A stretch of DNA of 64,000 bases from an uncultured Eggerthella sp. (GCA_900538545.1 UPYK01000003.1:62001-126000), one strand, 5' to 3'; shown: positions 52,187-62,048, counted from the first letter of the stretch. Notes: a model not told the origin generated them from the sequence alone. Numbers and translations: made by a program.

Positions 52187-53800
52187 ATGGATATCCAAGA
52201 AGTTTGGGATAAGCTCATCTCAACTATCAAGAGCTATCCAGGTGTTAATCCTTCTCAGCTCGACGCCTTTTTCTCTCGTATTCAAATCCAGGCAGTTAGT
52301 CCTGGTTTTATCATGCTCACTTCGTGCACGGCATTCGTGAAAGAATGGGTAGAACGACACTATATGAAAGACATCCAGCGTGCGCTCGAAGATATCTATC
52401 ATGTTGAATTCTTCGTTCAGATCGAGGTTGATACCACTGCTGAAGAAGCAGAAGGAGTAGGTGCGAACAGCACACAACAAACAACGAATCCTTCTCCCCA
52501 ACAGCAGGTATCGAACGAGCCATCTCTGTCAGGAGTAAGTTCACAGCCAAGCACTCAAACCTTACCTTCGCATCAGCCGAGCACTCCAGCCACTACGATT
52601 GAGAACTCCTCTTCGCTGAATTCTTCGGTTTCGATTGATAATGCTCCAGCATCGATAGATATTCCTTCGTCATCAGTTCCTCAGATACCTCCTGTTTCGC
52701 CTGATCAAACGAACGCGGATCAACGATCATCCTCAAGCGATCCATCAACTCGATTATTGACGTTCGATTCGTTCGTTATCGGAGATTCGAATCGCCTTGC
52801 TTATGCAATGGCAACTGAAGTTGCTGAACGACCAGGAACATCGAACCTCAATCCATTGTTCATCTATGGACGAAGCGGAGTGGGTAAGACTCACCTGATG
52901 TGCGCGATCAAGAATTACATTGATGAGCAATATCCTAATTTGAACGTACTCTATATCGACTCGAACGAATTAGCAGAACGTTATACCGAAGCTGCACGTG
53001 AGAAATCTGTCGACAAGTCTTCTTTCAAGAACTTTGATAATTTCCTCAAAAACGCTGATGTCTTGCTTGTTGATGATATCCAAAACCTCCAAAACTCTCC
53101 TGGTACGCTTGGAATCTTATTCCGTATCTTCAATGCGAACATCAACCAAGGAAAGCAATTCGTATTCAGCGCAGATCGTGCACCGAAGAATATCGACTTA
53201 GATGAGCGCTACACCTCTCGTTTCAATTCAGGTGCAACGATCGATATTCAACCGGCCGACCATGAAACGAAACGCGGCATTATCAAGAACTTCGTTCAGC
53301 AATATCAGCAGGACGAAGACTTCAATTTCGAACTTTCTGACGAGATCTTGGATTACGTGGTCGAGCATTCTGGTACGAATATTCGCGAACTGAAGAGCGC
53401 TATTACGAACGTGATGTATGCCGTTAAGATGAAGGGCGAGAACAGCGTTACCACACAAGATGTGAAAGATATGCTGGCTAATCATTTCATCAATGAGACG
53501 GGTACGCGCTTCACGATAGAAACGATCCAAGCTGCAGTCGAAGACTTCTATAAGGTTTCACATGCTGATCTCGTAAGTAAGAGTCGAAGCCGATCGATCG
53601 CACATCCGCGTCACGTTGCAGTCTATCTTGCTCGCGAGCTCGTGAATACTACCTATAAGGATATTGGTAAAGCGTTCAACCGCGATCATTCTACCATCAT
53701 GCATTCATTCGATCTTATTGAAAAAGGCCTGAACGAAGACAGGAATCTACGTGAAGAGGTTGAAGCGATCCGAGGAATGTTGCGCTCAAAAGAATACTAA
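52187..53800 (+). CDS. dnaA: Replication initiator DnaA
   Basis: DnaA-ATP binds DnaA boxes at oriC, melts the DNA and loads DnaB. The 537-residue protein has domain I (1-85, binds helicase and regulators), a long Ser/Thr/Gln/Pro-rich linker (domain II, about 90-185), the AAA+ domain with RLLTFDSFVIGDSNRLAYAM, Walker A GRSGVGKT near 228 and Walker B DVLLVDDIQNL near 293, and the DNA-binding domain IV with KDIGKAFNRDHSTIMHSFDL. The linker is longer than in E. coli, as common in actinobacteria. AAGGAAGG precedes the ATG. Confidence 0.98.
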   Translation: MDIQEVWDKLISTIKSYPGVNPSQLDAFFSRIQIQAVSPGFIMLTSCTAFVKEWVERHYMKDIQRALEDIYHVEFFVQIEVDTTAEEAEGVGANSTQQTTNPSPQQQVSNEPSLSGVSSQPSTQTLPSHQPSTPATTIENSSSLNSSVSIDNAPASIDIPSSSVPQIPPVSPDQTNADQRSSSSDPSTRLLTFDSFVIGDSNRLAYAMATEVAERPGTSNLNPLFIYGRSGVGKTHLMCAIKNYIDEQYPNLNVLYIDSNELAERYTEAAREKSVDKSSFKNFDNFLKNADVLLVDDIQNLQNSPGTLGILFRIFNANINQGKQFVFSADRAPKNIDLDERYTSRFNSGATIDIQPADHETKRGIIKNFVQQYQQDEDFNFELSDEILDYVVEHSGTNIRELKSAITNVMYAVKMKGENSVTTQDVKDMLANHFINETGTRFTIETIQAAVEDFYKVSHADLVSKSRSRSIAHPRHVAVYLARELVNTTYKDIGKAFNRDHSTIMHSFDLIEKGLNEDRNLREEVEAIRGMLRSKEY

Positions 53801-54321
53801 GTGCACTTTCGTGACAGCGTTATCAGATCGTCCTTGTTAGAGATGGTCGAGATACCACTCACAGCACTATTTCTTCATATTTAGAAAAGTTTTTTAGTGT
53901 ATAAGTGGTTGAAACGCTATATCAAAACATGTCCGAAACCAGGAGGAAGGTAAGGATAAGTTTTTCGACTGTTTTTCCTTGTGGAAAACGAAAGCTTTTC
54001 TTAACAAGATATTCCTCCCTTCATTTTCACGTTTCACCAGCAGAAAGCTTTGTTATGCACATTTCAACCATGCCTATTACTATTACTACTTAGATTTATT
54101 TATAAAAATGAATTAAATAGGAGAAGGCTTTTTCGTGGCGTAATTTTCGTTCGTGCGGAATGGAGAGAGCAAGCTATAATCAAGTCGTTCTCAGTTACTG
54201 ATCTTGAATGATCGATGGTAACTTCTTGAACAGAAACCGTTATCAAGCGATGTTTGCCTGCCAGATTGTCTTCGATATTTGGTGGAACATCGCCAACCAG
54301 ATAAGAATGTGAGTTCACTCT
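53801..54321. other. Candidate replication origin (oriC)
   Basis: The 521-nt dnaA-dnaN gap. It holds DnaA-box-like TGTGGAAAA (53974-53990 region, in CTTGTGGAAAACG) and TTATGCACA (54053-54061, matching TTATNCACA). On the minus strand a triplet array TAGTAATAGTAATAG (54074-54088) resembles the DnaA-trio element, and an AT-rich stretch (54089-54120) follows that could unwind. The gap also contains the dnaN promoter region. Strand bias of flanking genes supports this position. Number and function of boxes need testing. Confidence 0.7.
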
Positions 54322-55419
54322 ATGAAGGTAAGCGTCAATCAGTCTGAATTATCTCGTGCTCTTGCTACTGTGGTCAAAGGATCTTCAAGCCATTCAACGC
54401 TGTCGATTCTTTCAGGGATCTTGATCCAAGCACGTGATGGCGAGATCGTTCTCCAAACAACCGATCTTAAGCTTTCGATCCGAATCATTTTGCCAGCATT
54501 GGTAGAGGAAGCTGGCGATACAGTCGTTCCTGCAAAGCTGTTCAGCGATATTGTGAAGAACCTTCCCGATATGGCAGTGAGCATTTCGACCAATGATCAA
54601 ACAGCAACGATCTTCTGCAATAACACCACGTACTCTCTCAAAACGTTGAATCCTCTTGATTTTCCTCTGTTTCCTGAGGTTGAAGCAGAACAGGAGATCT
54701 CATTTCCCTTTGATACCTTTGCTTCGATGGTGAAGAGCACAGCAAAGACGGTTTCGCGTGATGAGAGCCATCCCGTTCTTACGGGTGTCCTTATCACTCA
54801 AGCAGGAAACACGCTCAAGATGGTCGCTACTGATTCCTATCGTCTTGCAGTAGCTGAGGTTGAGCTCGATTCTGTACCTCCTCGTGAATTCGAAGCGGTA
54901 GTGGCAGGCACGTTCTTGCAGGATATCATCGCTTTGCCCTCGAGTTCTGATCCGGTGACCCTTGCCTTCAATGACAATCAAATTGTCGTTACCTATCACA
55001 ATGCAACCTTCATCAATCGCCGTATCGAAGGGGTTTTCCCGAACTATAAGCAGCTTCTCTCAACGGATTTCACGACGAAGATCAAGCTTTCTCGTACTGA
55101 ACTTATGGATGCGATCCGCCGTGTTTCCCTATTGAGCAACAAAGTTTCCCCTGTTCAAATATCGGTCGATGCTGAAGCAGGGGTGATCACGCTCATCTCA
55201 ACTTCCCAAGATGTGGGTAATGCGCAAGAATCGCTTGTCTGTGATGTTGAAGGTGCGTCGATCGATATCGCCTTCAATTATTCATTCATGCTCGATGGAC
55301 TCTCTTCTATCAAGACCGATGAGATATCTTTCAACCTGTTAGGCGAGATGAAGCCAGGTATTATCGAAGCGCTCGGAGAAGAGCAGTTCCTGTATCTCAT
55401 CATGCCGGTACGCTTTTAA
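54322..55419 (+). CDS. dnaN: DNA polymerase III beta clamp
   Basis: The sliding clamp, a ring-shaped dimer that tethers the polymerase. The 365-residue protein has three similar domains; it starts MKVSVNQSELSRALATVVKG and ends EEQFLYLIMPVRF, where the C-terminal MPxR-like end is diagnostic. The binding groove region VTLAFNDNQIVV and LLSNKVSPVQISVDAEAG is typical. The start has a poor ribosome site (only GAGTTCACTCT before it). It lies right after the oriC candidate, 57 nt before recF. Confidence 0.97.
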   Translation: MKVSVNQSELSRALATVVKGSSSHSTLSILSGILIQARDGEIVLQTTDLKLSIRIILPALVEEAGDTVVPAKLFSDIVKNLPDMAVSISTNDQTATIFCNNTTYSLKTLNPLDFPLFPEVEAEQEISFPFDTFASMVKSTAKTVSRDESHPVLTGVLITQAGNTLKMVATDSYRLAVAEVELDSVPPREFEAVVAGTFLQDIIALPSSSDPVTLAFNDNQIVVTYHNATFINRRIEGVFPNYKQLLSTDFTTKIKLSRTELMDAIRRVSLLSNKVSPVQISVDAEAGVITLISTSQDVGNAQESLVCDVEGASIDIAFNYSFMLDGLSSIKTDEISFNLLGEMKPGIIEALGEEQFLYLIMPVRF

Positions 55420-55476
55420 GACGTTTTACCTGCGGTAGTTCACTCACTAAGGGTATGAACAGGTACTATTCCGTTC

Positions 55477-56604
55477 ATGGGATTGAAGATTCAACAGATT
55501 CATTATCGTAATTTTCGTAATTACGATAATTATGAGCTTACCGATATCGGCGATGTTACGGTGTTCGTTGGACCGAATGCGATCGGAAAGACGAATCTGG
55601 TCGAGGGAATCCAACTCATAACTGCTTTCAATTCGTTTCGTAGCTCTAAAACAGAGCATCTCGTTCGCTTCGGAGAAGATTCTTCCTTTATTAGAGCGGT
55701 GCTCGGCGATGGAGTTCGTAAACTTGATATCGATTTCACCATTTATGAAGGAAAACGTTCGTTCTCATTGAATGGAAAACGAAAGCAGATCAAGAATTTG
55801 CGCGGTATCCTTCCTTCAGTAGTTTTTTCGCCGGATGATCTGAACTTCATCAAAGGGTCTCAAAGCATCAAGCGCGCTGAGATCGATAACCTTGGATCCC
55901 AACTCTCTGCTAACTACAACAATGTGCGTCACGACTACGAGCGCATCCTTAAGCAGAAGAATCGGTATCTCAAGGAAGATACGACGCACACGTTCCTCGA
56001 GAGTGTTAATGAAGTGCTCACTACGATCGGTTCTCAGTTCTATGTATTGCGCACTCGACTTGTTCAAGAGCTCATTCCTTACATTAAGACCTACTATGCG
56101 GAACTTTGCGTTGGCAAGGAAGAGGTTTCAATCGCGTATATCCCTTCATGGTTAAAATATGAGGACCCCTCGCTTCAAGAACTCTTGGATTCTCAGCTTT
56201 CTCGAGATGAAGTGAAAGAGCAGCTCGATACTGTGATTGAACGAGAATTCTCTCGCGAACATCAACGAAAGCTCTCTTTATTCGGCCCTCATGCAGACCA
56301 GATCGTATTTCTTATCAACGGTAAAGATGCAAGTCATTTTGCGAGCCAAGGTCAGCAACGATCGCTTGTTTTGAGCTATAAGATGGCAGAAGTCGCACTT
56401 TTGCGCGATCGCTTGAATCAGACCCCCGTGCTCTTACTCGATGATGTGATGTCAGAGCTTGATGAACAGCGCCGTACTCAACTGATCAAGGTGATATCCC
56501 AGGATATTCAAACCTTCATCACCTCAACGAATCTTTCCTATTTCGATGATGAATTCCTCTCAAATGCTGAGATCATCGAGCTAACTCAAGAAGGGGAGAG
56601 GTGA
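55477..56604 (+). CDS. recF: Recombination and repair protein RecF
   Basis: RecF is an SMC-like ATPase that loads RecA at gaps with RecO and RecR. The 375-residue protein has Walker A VGPNAIGKTNLVEGIQLI near residue 31, the signature region with SQGQQRSLVLSYKMAEV and Walker B PVLLLDDVMSELDEQRR. The N-terminus LKIQQIHYRNFRNYDNYEL is standard. It has no clear ribosome site, and a perfect 12-nt hairpin covers codons 9-18, both hinting at weak or regulated translation. The stop lies 1 nt before the DUF721 start. Confidence 0.96.
   Translation: MGLKIQQIHYRNFRNYDNYELTDIGDVTVFVGPNAIGKTNLVEGIQLITAFNSFRSSKTEHLVRFGEDSSFIRAVLGDGVRKLDIDFTIYEGKRSFSLNGKRKQIKNLRGILPSVVFSPDDLNFIKGSQSIKRAEIDNLGSQLSANYNNVRHDYERILKQKNRYLKEDTTHTFLESVNEVLTTIGSQFYVLRTRLVQELIPYIKTYYAELCVGKEEVSIAYIPSWLKYEDPSLQELLDSQLSRDEVKEQLDTVIEREFSREHQRKLSLFGPHADQIVFLINGKDASHFASQGQQRSLVLSYKMAEVALLRDRLNQTPVLLLDDVMSELDEQRRTQLIKVISQDIQTFITSTNLSYFDDEFLSNAEIIELTQEGER
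55502..55530 (+). other. Perfect hairpin inside the recF 5' coding region
   Basis: ATTATCGTAATT-TTCGT-AATTACGATAAT has perfect 12-nt arms starting 25 nt after the ATG's first base. Its placement could lower translation initiation. Confidence 0.7.
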
Positions 56605-56605
56605 T

Positions 56606-57145
56606 ATGAAAAGACCGCAGACTCACGTTTCGAATTATATGACCGCCTTCTTCAACCAACTTCCTGATGAACAAAAGAAGCGCGCGCTCATCGATCGCAA
56701 GATCAAGCAAGTGCATGCCCAATTTGCGGCTTGTGTTGATGAGTTCATTCTCGAACACATCAATTCGGTCTATATGACCAAAGAAGAGATCCCTGATTCT
56801 GGGGATGTTTCTCGTGAAACACATCAGATACTTACTGTCTACGTTGACAATTCCTTGGTAGCAGCAGAACTCAACGCGCAGCGGGAATTGGTCATTCTAA
56901 AATATCGCGAACAATTCGACGTGAAGGTGGATAGATTTGATATTAAAATATCGCGCGGTGCCTATCGAGAGAATTATCCTTTCAAAAAGCCGCAATATCA
57001 AAAAAATTTACCCACCCCTCACAAGCTGACTGCAGAAGAAGAACAAGAAATAGAGACGTGTGTTTCTGGTATTGAAGATAAAGACATTCGCGAATCGTTT
57101 CGACGTGTTCTAAAAGCGACTAAAGAACACCCCTTTAAAAATTAA
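56606..57145 (+). CDS. DUF721 family protein (RecF-gyrB interval)
   Basis: A 179-residue protein of the DUF721 family, which in many actinobacteria lies between recF and gyrB. The N-terminal part MKRPQTHVSNYMTAFFNQLP and the core TVYVDNSLVAAELNAQRELV, followed by FDVKVDRFDIKISRG, correspond to the family's nucleic-acid-binding-like fold. A role in replication or DNA repair is suggested only by position. It starts 1 nt after the recF stop, so translation is coupled. A parS-like site (56806-56821) lies inside the coding region and is read DVSRETH. Confidence 0.8.
   Translation: MKRPQTHVSNYMTAFFNQLPDEQKKRALIDRKIKQVHAQFAACVDEFILEHINSVYMTKEEIPDSGDVSRETHQILTVYVDNSLVAAELNAQRELVILKYREQFDVKVDRFDIKISRGAYRENYPFKKPQYQKNLPTPHKLTAEEEQEIETCVSGIEDKDIRESFRRVLKATKEHPFKN
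56806..56821. promoter_or_regulatory. parS-like site, one mismatch
   Basis: TGTTTCTCGTGAAACA, one change at the centre, inside the DUF721 gene and 2.5 kb from the oriC candidate. Confidence 0.75.
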
Positions 57146-57196
57146 GTATTTTCTCAAAAATATCGATATACCCGCTCATACACGCTTACAACCTCT

Positions 57197-57205
57197 TGTG
57201 GATAT
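57197..57205 (-). promoter_or_regulatory. DnaA-box-like site upstream of gyrB
   Basis: On the minus strand ATATCCACA, one base from TTATCCACA, in the 175-nt DUF721-gyrB gap. A TAGAAT at 57244-57249 could be the gyrB -10. Confidence 0.5.
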
Positions 57206-57320
57206 ATCATAAGTAGAGGTACATAAACCACCATATTTTGTGGTAGAATGAGCTGCTGTTCATAGGAGCGTTCTGTGCGCTTCTTCGTACCAATAAAACG
57301 CTGTTTAAAAAGGAGCAAGA

Positions 57321-59261
57321 TTGGCTACAAAAGACTCTCACTATGATGGTTCCGACATTCAAATTCTTGAAGGCCTTGAGGCGGTTCGTAAGCGTCCTGG
57401 TATGTATATTGGTTCAACAGGCCCTCGTGGTCTTCATCATCTTGTGTATGAAGTTGTCGATAATGCGGTCGACGAAGCACTCGCTGGTTATTGCACCGAT
57501 ATCGTGGTGACCATACATGAAGATAATTCGATCACCGTTGATGATAATGGTCGTGGTATCCCTGTTGATAAGCATCCAAAAGAGAAGATCCCAACAGTTG
57601 AGGTTGTTCTTACGATCTTGCATGCTGGTGGTAAATTCGGTGGTGAAGGATATAAGGTTTCCGGCGGCCTTCACGGCGTGGGCGTTTCAGTAGTGAATGC
57701 TCTTTCAACTAAGGTCGTTGTGCAAGTTCGTCGTGATGGTACGGAATATGAGATCTCGTTCGATCACGGCAAAACGAAAGAGAAACTTCACAAGATCGGT
57801 TCAGCGAAACACACTGGAACTACGGTCACGTTCTGGCCTGATCCCGAGATCTTCCAAGAGACTACGGTCTACGATTACAACACGTTAGCAGCGCGTTTCC
57901 GTGAGATGTCTTTCTTGAACAAGGGCCTTAAGATCACGCTCATCGATGAACGTACCTTGAATGAAGATGGTGAGCCCACTAAAGAAGTGTTCCAGGCGCT
58001 CGGCGGTTTGCAGGATTTTGTCAAATATATCAATATCGGTAAAGAAACGCTGAACAAGCCCATTTATTTTGAAGTGGAAAACGCTGATGGTATGGTCGAG
58101 ATCGCTATGCAGTGGACCACCTCCTATTCAACGAATTCGGTGCTTTCTTTCGCGAACAACATTCATACGATCGATGGCGGCACGCATCTTGATGGTTTCA
58201 AGCAGGGCGTGACCCGTACGATTAATGATTATGCCCGCAATAAAGGCATCCTGAAGGATAAGGACGCAAACCTTTCTGGCGACGATACGCGCGAAGGTCT
58301 TGCAGCGGTCATCTCCGTGAAATTGCGCGACCCACAGTTTGAAGGTCAGACGAAGGGTAAACTCGGTAATACCGAGATTCGCGGTCTTGTCCAAGGTGCA
58401 GTTACGCAGGGACTTGCTGAGTATCTTGAAGAGAACCCTGCTCCAGCGAAACGCATCATCAATAAGGCATCTCAAGCATTCAAGGCTCGTGAAGCTGCAC
58501 GAAAAGCACGTGAGATGACTCGCCGCAAAGGAGTGCTCGATTCTTTCTCGCTCCCGGGTAAGCTCGCGGACTGCTCTTCGAAGAGCCCGGCAGATTCTGA
58601 GATCTTCATCGTCGAGGGCGATTCTGCAGGTGGTTCCGCGAAGATGGCGCGCGACCGAAAGTACCAGGCTATCATGCCTTTGCGTGGCAAGATCTTGAAT
58701 GTCGAGCGGGCTGGTCTTAATCGTAGCCTCTCTTCGGACACGATCTCTTCGCTCATCACTGCGATCGGAACGAATATCGGTGCAGATTTCAATGCGGATA
58801 ACGCACGTTATCATCGCATCATCATCATGACCGATGCTGACGTTGACGGCGCTCATATTCGTTGTTTGCTGCTCACGTTCTTCTATCGCTATATGCCTGA
58901 GCTCATTCAGCGTGGCTATATCTATATCGCACAGCCGCCGCTGTATGGTCTTAAGAAAAAAGGCGGTAAGAAGCTCGAATATATCTTCAATGATGATGCC
59001 CTTACGAAGCGTCTTGAAGAGATTCCCGAGAAGGATCGCGATAGCATTTCGCTTCAGCGCTATAAAGGTCTGGGCGAGATGGATCCTGAACAATTATGGG
59101 AAACCACCATGGAACCAAAATCTCGCACTCTTCTGCAAGTGAGCATCGAGGATGCTGCTGAAGCAGAGCGTGTGGTGAGCGAATTGATGGGTGATCAGGT
59201 TGAACCGCGTAAGGAATTCATCCAGAAGCATGCGCACGATGTTCGCTTCCTCGACTTCTAA
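57321..59261 (+). CDS. gyrB: DNA gyrase subunit B
   Basis: The ATPase and cleavage-reunion partner of GyrA; it introduces negative supercoils. The 646-residue protein has the GHKL ATPase (VVDNAVDEALAGYC N box, DDNGRGIPV, GLHGVGVSVVNAL), the transducer domain, and the TOPRIM domain with EGDSAGGSAKMARDRKYQAI and MTDADVDGAHIRCLLLTFFY, which includes the metal-binding DxD. The start is TTG at 57321 with AAAAAGGAG in front. The GyrB residues linked to quinolone resistance, Asp of EGDSAGG and the basic residue of PLRGK, are of the susceptible type. Confidence 0.97.
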   Translation: MATKDSHYDGSDIQILEGLEAVRKRPGMYIGSTGPRGLHHLVYEVVDNAVDEALAGYCTDIVVTIHEDNSITVDDNGRGIPVDKHPKEKIPTVEVVLTILHAGGKFGGEGYKVSGGLHGVGVSVVNALSTKVVVQVRRDGTEYEISFDHGKTKEKLHKIGSAKHTGTTVTFWPDPEIFQETTVYDYNTLAARFREMSFLNKGLKITLIDERTLNEDGEPTKEVFQALGGLQDFVKYINIGKETLNKPIYFEVENADGMVEIAMQWTTSYSTNSVLSFANNIHTIDGGTHLDGFKQGVTRTINDYARNKGILKDKDANLSGDDTREGLAAVISVKLRDPQFEGQTKGKLGNTEIRGLVQGAVTQGLAEYLEENPAPAKRIINKASQAFKAREAARKAREMTRRKGVLDSFSLPGKLADCSSKSPADSEIFIVEGDSAGGSAKMARDRKYQAIMPLRGKILNVERAGLNRSLSSDTISSLITAIGTNIGADFNADNARYHRIIIMTDADVDGAHIRCLLLTFFYRYMPELIQRGYIYIAQPPLYGLKKKGGKKLEYIFNDDALTKRLEEIPEKDRDSISLQRYKGLGEMDPEQLWETTMEPKSRTLLQVSIEDAAEAERVVSELMGDQVEPRKEFIQKHAHDVRFLDF

Positions 59262-59332
59262 GAGCGCATCTACTCACGAGATCCCATCCGTTTTATTCAT
59301 TTAGTAAAGAATGCCCTGGTTAAGGAGCTTTT

Positions 59333-61840
59333 GTGGCTGATAACAACGAAACAGAGGTCGAAGAGACCCAATCAAATATCCTTTCCGCTGAACTGAGTAA
59401 GGAGATGCGCACATCGTTTCTTGAGTACTCGATGAGCGTTATCGTTTCCCGTGCACTGCCTGATGTACGCGATGGCTTGAAGCCCGTTCATCGTCGTATC
59501 CTCTACGCGATGAATGAAAGCGGCATCACGCCGCGCCGTCCGCATGCTAAGTCGGCACGTACCGTTGGTGACGTGATCGGTAAGTATCATCCGCACGGAG
59601 ATATTGCGGTTTACGACACGATGGTCCGCTTGGCCCAGTGGTTCTCGATGCGCGTTCCCCTGGTCGATGGCCATGGAAACTTCGGCTCGATCGACGGCGA
59701 TTCGGCTGCTGCTATGCGTTATACCGAAGCGCGTCTCGATAAACCGGCAATGGAACTTCTGCGCGACCTCGATAAAGAGACGGTCGATTTCCAGCCGAAC
59801 TACGATGATTCACTCGAAGAGCCTGTTGTTCTACCAGCTCGCTTCCCAAACCTGCTGGTCAATGGGTCTTCCGGTATCGCCGTTGGCATGGCGACGAACA
59901 TCCCGCCGCATAACTTAGGTGAGACCATCGATGCTACCTGCATGATGCTCGACAATCCTGATGTGACCACTGAAGAGCTCATGACCGTACTTCCCGGACC
60001 GGATTTTCCAACGGGTGCGATCATCATGGGCCGCGAAGGCATTAAGGAAGCTTATGAGACGGGCCGTGGAAGCCTCACGATTCGTTCGAAATGCCGCATC
60101 GAAGAGGGGAAGAACGGCAAGAGCTCGATCGTGATCTCTGAGATTCCCTACCAAGTGAACCGTACGAACTTGCTCAAAAAGATCGCCGATCTGGTGCGTG
60201 ACAAGAAACTGCCAGAAGTTTCGGCTGTTCACGATGCTGCTGACCGTAGTGGTATCGATATCATCATCGACCTCAAGCAAAATGCGATCCCGCAGGTCGT
60301 ACTGAATAAACTCTACAAGCATACGCAGCTGCAGGTTGGCTTTGGCTGCAATATGCTCGCCTTGGTGAATGGTGTTCCTCGCACGCTTTCTCTAAAGGAA
60401 ATGCTGCATCATTACATTCTTCATCAGGAAGAAGTCATTGAGCGCCGCACGCGTTATGACCTGGCGAAGGCTGAAGCGCGCGCCCATATCTTAGAAGGTT
60501 TCGTCATCGCGCTTGACGATATCGATAAAGTGATCAATATCATCCGCTCTTCTGAAACGGATGTTGAGGCTAAAGAGCGCTTGATGGAAGCATTCAAGCT
60601 TTCAGAAAAACAAAGCGAAGCGATCCTTGAGATGCGCCTGCGCCGTTTGACCGGACTCGAGCGCGAGAAGATCGAGAATGAACTTGCTGAGCTGCGCGAG
60701 TCGATCGCCTATTACAAGCAGCTCTTGAATGATACGAACATGGTCCACGGGGTCATCAAAGACGAATTGCTCGTGATCAAGAGCCGTTATTCCACTCCGC
60801 GCAAGACGAAGATCACGGGTGCGGTGAAAGAGCTCGATGTCGAAGACCTCATTGCTGAAGAAGAGGTTGCAGTTACCGTTACGAAGGCAGGCTATATCAA
60901 GCGTTTGCCCGTATCCACCTATCGTCAGCAAAAACGCGGCGGCAAAGGCATGCAGGGCGTGAACCTGAAAGAAAGCGACTTCGTTGAGCATCTCTTCATC
61001 GCTTCAACGCACGACTACATCCTGTTCTTCTCGAACAAGGGTAAGGTCTACCGTCTGAAAGTGTACGAGATTCCCGAGGCTTCACGTCATGCACGCGGTA
61101 ATGCGATCGTGAATCTTTTGCCGTTCGAAAAGGACGAAAAGGTTTCAGCAGTCATCGCTACGAAAGACTTCCCTGAAGACGAATATCTCATGTTCGCAAC
61201 TGCCGGCGGCATGGTGAAGAAGACCGCCATGAAGCTTTACGACCGTACCCGTCGTGATGGTTTGATTGCTATCAGCCTGAAAGATGGTGATGAGCTCATT
61301 TCTGTCCAGCGTGTTGCTACCGGCGAGAAGGTCATGATGGTCTCATCTGCTGGTAAGGCGATCCAATGGGACGAAGAAGAAGTGCGCGCGATAGGTCGCG
61401 ACACGCAAGGTGTGCGCGGTATGAATGTTCAGGCTGATGCCAAAGTGTTGGGTATGGAGATCGTTCGCCCAGGGTCTGAGTTGTTCGTGATCACTGAGCG
61501 CGGATACGGGAAGCGAACTTCGGTCGAGGATTACCCCATTCATCATCGTGGCGGCCAGGGTGTGTTCACCATTACGATGACCGCAAAGAAAGGCCTGCTC
61601 GCAGCCATGAAGATCGTCGAAGAGAACGACGAGCTCATGATCATCACCGAGGAAGGCGTTGTGGTTCGTACGCCAGTTGAGGGCGTTTCGCAGCTTGGGC
61701 GTTCTACCCAGGGTGTTCATATCATGAACGTTGCCGACAAAGACAAGGTAACAGCAGTGGCGGTTACCGAAGGTACTTCATCGAAGAAATCGAGCAAGAA
61801 AGAGGTTTCAGAGAACCAGACTTCGTTGCTCGATGATTAA
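59333..61840 (+). CDS. gyrA: DNA gyrase subunit A
   Basis: The DNA cleavage subunit. The 835-residue protein has the catalytic Tyr near residue 129 (AMRYTEARL), the quinolone-determining region HPHGDIAVYDTMVRLAQ and a C-terminal beta-pinwheel with the GyrA box (QKRGGKGMQGVNLKE, near residue 530). The first residue of that Ser/Asp pair is Ile91 (ATT at 59603-59605; E. coli position 83), while Asp95 remains. Ser/Thr to Ile there is a known resistance change. The start is GTG with TAAGGAGC before it, 71 nt after gyrB, so the two are one operon. Confidence 0.97.
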   Translation: MADNNETEVEETQSNILSAELSKEMRTSFLEYSMSVIVSRALPDVRDGLKPVHRRILYAMNESGITPRRPHAKSARTVGDVIGKYHPHGDIAVYDTMVRLAQWFSMRVPLVDGHGNFGSIDGDSAAAMRYTEARLDKPAMELLRDLDKETVDFQPNYDDSLEEPVVLPARFPNLLVNGSSGIAVGMATNIPPHNLGETIDATCMMLDNPDVTTEELMTVLPGPDFPTGAIIMGREGIKEAYETGRGSLTIRSKCRIEEGKNGKSSIVISEIPYQVNRTNLLKKIADLVRDKKLPEVSAVHDAADRSGIDIIIDLKQNAIPQVVLNKLYKHTQLQVGFGCNMLALVNGVPRTLSLKEMLHHYILHQEEVIERRTRYDLAKAEARAHILEGFVIALDDIDKVINIIRSSETDVEAKERLMEAFKLSEKQSEAILEMRLRRLTGLEREKIENELAELRESIAYYKQLLNDTNMVHGVIKDELLVIKSRYSTPRKTKITGAVKELDVEDLIAEEEVAVTVTKAGYIKRLPVSTYRQQKRGGKGMQGVNLKESDFVEHLFIASTHDYILFFSNKGKVYRLKVYEIPEASRHARGNAIVNLLPFEKDEKVSAVIATKDFPEDEYLMFATAGGMVKKTAMKLYDRTRRDGLIAISLKDGDELISVQRVATGEKVMMVSSAGKAIQWDEEEVRAIGRDTQGVRGMNVQADAKVLGMEIVRPGSELFVITERGYGKRTSVEDYPIHHRGGQGVFTITMTAKKGLLAAMKIVEENDELMIITEEGVVVRTPVEGVSQLGRSTQGVHIMNVADKDKVTAVAVTEGTSSKKSSKKEVSENQTSLLDD

Positions 61841-62048
61841 CGATTTTTGCAGAGAAGCATAACAAGTGCTTCTTCAAAAATTCGCCGATCGCCTTGGTGC
61901 TGAAAGTTATGGAGCGCCAAGGCGATTGTGTCTTTTGCGCTACGACAAAATCACAGAGATGTGTCTTTTTGAGGTTCGCGCCCCCGCATGAGGAAAAAAC
62001 ACCTAAGGTGAAGGTAGACCAAAAGCGCACGAGAATAAGAAGCATCTC

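Noticed and set aside
58128..59093. Open frame of 321 codons on the minus strand
   Set aside because: It mirrors gyrB codons and shows no family features.
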